Below, piece by piece: positions 62,289-64,000 of a stretch of 64,000 bases of DNA. The position numbers and the translations under genes are program-made. Source of the DNA: Erysipelotrichaceae bacterium (GTDB lineage: Bacteria > Bacillota_I > Bacilli_A > Erysipelotrichales > Erysipelotrichaceae); assembly GCA_017539025.1 (NCBI GenBank), contig JAFYHT010000071.1, positions 310,001 to 374,000 on the forward strand, in the 5' to 3' direction. The stretch's first letter is position 1, and the number at the start of each line of letters is the position of its first letter. The notes under the pieces are model-generated. The model saw only the letters and a program-made list of their open reading frames with translations, ran no database searches and was not told where the DNA came from.

Positions 62289-64000
62289 ATGAAGATCGAG
62301 AAGAATCGGCATATCATCATATTTAAAACGCTGATCGAAGGAAATGATCCGGTTACGGCAGAGACTTTGGCAAAGCTAACAAAGTCTTCTTTGCGTACGA
62401 TCAAGAATGATATCGCTCATCTGGATTCTCAATGTGTTAAAGAAGAGATCCTTCATATCCGTTCTTTTAAGGCAAAGGGATATGCGATAGAGATCCTAGA
62501 TGAGAAAAACTATGAAGAGTTCGTACATGACATCACCGTATTGTCTTCTCTTTTTTATGGAAGGAATGTGGAATCGGTCAACAGGCGTCTGTATATCCTG
62601 CAGCGTTTTCTGGTGGATGAGTATGTCAAGATCGAGGATCTTTGCGATGAGCTGTTCCTTTCCCGTTCTTCGATCAGAAAGGATATCACCTGGGCTTCAA
62701 GATTCCTTGCGTCCTATCACATCTCTCTGGAGTCTGTTGTCGGTAAGGGCTATCACATCTATGGCAAGGAACAGGATCTCAGGAGTGCTCTGGTGGAACT
62801 CAGGTGTTCGCAATATCATGAGTTCCAGCCTTTGTATCCGTATGAACCTTTTGATGAACTGTTCCGCAAGGACGGGATCAACTTCTACGCTCCTTTGCGC
62901 AAGGCGTTCTTGGATATACTACGAAGCAGCAGGATCGTCGTTTCCGATATCGAGACCAAGAAGATCGCTTCCCACATCTGTCTGATGTACAAACGTATCA
63001 AAGAGGGGAAACATCCATCTCTTACAGACGAGATCATTGAAGAACTGAAACAGACTTATGACTATGAGGTCGCAAAGCAGATCTTTGCGGATGAAACGAT
63101 CAGAGGATATGTGAATCCCGATGAGATCGAGATCCTGAATTTCGCAAGGATACTGCTGATCAACAGAGAGCTCAATCTCAGGATCACCGGCAGCGAAGAT
63201 CTGCCTGAGAAACTGGTGAAGGAAAACCACAGGATCTTTGAGCAGATCATTGATGCGACGATCGATCCTTCGCATTATTCGATCGCTTCTTCTTTGCATA
63301 AAACGGATATGTTCAAGCTCTACAGCAAGGATCTGGAATCTCTGCAGCTGCAGCTGTATCTGAAACATCACTTCGACTATACCGGAAAGATGCGTTTCGT
63401 CACTTATCAGGAAGGTACTGATGAGCTGATCTCGCCGATCCCGTTGGAGCTGACCAGAGTCATGATCGCCAGACTGCAGCTGCTTCTTGGTGCGCGGATC
63501 TCAGACGCAGTCGTACAGGCTTATGCCGGTGTATATGAACGTCTTTTAAAGAAGGTCGTTTATCCATACAAAAAGCTGAGGCTTGCGGTTTCAACGACAG
63601 ATGGACTGGTATATTCGCAACATGTTGCCGAGAGTTTAAGTGAGCTGTATGGAAGCTATATCGAAAAGGTCGATGTCTTCAATCTCTATGAAATGAGGAA
63701 AGTGAACTTTGATGATTATGATGCCCTGGTTTATTCCGGTGCGATCCTTTATTACAGCTACCCGCTTCCGATCGTTGCGTATCAGGAACTTGACTACAAC
63801 AGGCAAGGCGGAGATATCTTCAACAGACTTTTCATCAACGGCTTTGACAGAAGTGAACTCTATCGGATCAGGGAACTGTTGAATATCTATGAGAATGAAC
63901 GGGTCAGAGAGATCGAGTCTTTTGTAGAGGCTTTGTCTTACAGATACGCAAGAGATCCTTATACCCAGAAGATCCTTTATGATCAGTATGTGGAGAATGA
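62289..64000 (+). CDS. BglG-type multidomain PRD transcriptional regulator, 5' part
   Basis: An open frame of 570 codons runs off the right edge. Residues 5-60 form an HTH_11-type helix-turn-helix (RHIIIFKTLIEGNDPVTAETL, KSSLRTIKNDIAHLD). About 90-150 is a second, Mga-type HTH (VDEYVKIEDLCDELFLSRSS, IRKDITWASRFL). PRD-like regions follow, with IASHICLMYKRIKEGKHP carrying the conserved His and 'R...G'. About 430-500 resembles a PTS IIB-like domain (LRLAVSTTDGLVYSQHVAES). This is the plan of MtlR/LicR-type activators controlled by PTS phosphorylation. The sugar system it controls is not visible. TATAAT at 62276-62281 ends 7 nt before the ATG; AGGAA abuts the start codon. Confidence 0.82.
   Translation, partial: MKIEKNRHIIIFKTLIEGNDPVTAETLAKLTKSSLRTIKNDIAHLDSQCVKEEILHIRSFKAKGYAIEILDEKNYEEFVHDITVLSSLFYGRNVESVNRRLYILQRFLVDEYVKIEDLCDELFLSRSSIRKDITWASRFLASYHISLESVVGKGYHIYGKEQDLRSALVELRCSQYHEFQPLYPYEPFDELFRKDGINFYAPLRKAFLDILRSSRIVVSDIETKKIASHICLMYKRIKEGKHPSLTDEIIEELKQTYDYEVAKQIFADETIRGYVNPDEIEILNFARILLINRELNLRITGSEDLPEKLVKENHRIFEQIIDATIDPSHYSIASSLHKTDMFKLYSKDLESLQLQLYLKHHFDYTGKMRFVTYQEGTDELISPIPLELTRVMIARLQLLLGARISDAVVQAYAGVYERLLKKVVYPYKKLRLAVSTTDGLVYSQHVAESLSELYGSYIEKVDVFNLYEMRKVNFDDYDALVYSGAILYYSYPLPIVAYQELDYNRQGGDIFNRLFINGFDRSELYRIRELLNIYENERVREIESFVEALSYRYARDPYTQKILYDQYVEN

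Overview
The window reads as chromosomal DNA of a moderate-GC Bacillota (Firmicutes). The signs are AGGAGG-type ribosome binding sites, frequent AGA/ATC codons, a purine riboswitch, BMP/NupOPQ-type nucleoside ABC transporters, a YtrA-type GntR regulator and LmrCD/BmrCD-type heterodimeric exporters. An Erysipelotrichia-like gut bacterium is my best guess, from gene content and style only. I saw no rRNA, tRNA, CRISPR array, transposase or phage module.

Layout. 1-140: 5' end of a reverse-strand THEP1-like NTPase. 171-13873: a long forward operon. A structured leader of about 335 nt precedes a BMP-family nucleoside ABC transporter (542-5490), then a catabolic set: PfkB kinase, SIS protein, YjbQ, second SIS protein, second YjbQ, TrpF-like barrel, PfkB kinase, nucleoside hydrolase and pyruvate kinase. 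13895-15840: GntR regulator with an ABC-2 transporter. 15860-17429: ROK protein and YhhN membrane protein. 17490-19113: an unrecognised gene divergent from an XRE regulator and its membrane partner, with a palindromic operator between. 19254-23051: 1265-residue surface protein. 23108-31741: housekeeping and membrane genes (lipid kinase, YhhN, YwaF-like, PRTase, GNAT, membrane GDPD, RarA, YitT, DUF1848). 31783-36275: c-di-GMP phosphodiesterase and hybrid kinase. 36372-39686: DUF349 protein, AAA ATPase, patatin-acylphosphatase fusion. 39710-43957: MarR regulator with a drug exporter. 44058-49341: guanine-class riboswitch controlling a second BMP transporter. 49369-53240: methionine gamma-lyase-like protein, SDR, EF-P, PnuC-like protein. 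53416-62145: accessory block with two paralogous cysteine-pair-repeat transmembrane proteins, a TIR protein divergent from a TM-RyR protein, and a repeat lipoprotein. 62289-64000: a BglG-type PRD regulator cut by the window edge.

How it works together. Two separate purine/nucleoside importers are present. One is under a guanine-type aptamer; the other is fused to a probable sugar or nucleoside breakdown route that combines kinase, SIS and TrpF-like chemistry in an unfamiliar order. The most unusual material is this SIS-YjbQ/TrpF-like operon and the 53-61 kb block, which joins putative zinc-binding receptors, a TIR protein and a TM-RyR protein. Several genes also have a TATAAT-like box 6-8 nt before the start codon and no Shine-Dalgarno sequence, suggesting leaderless transcripts.
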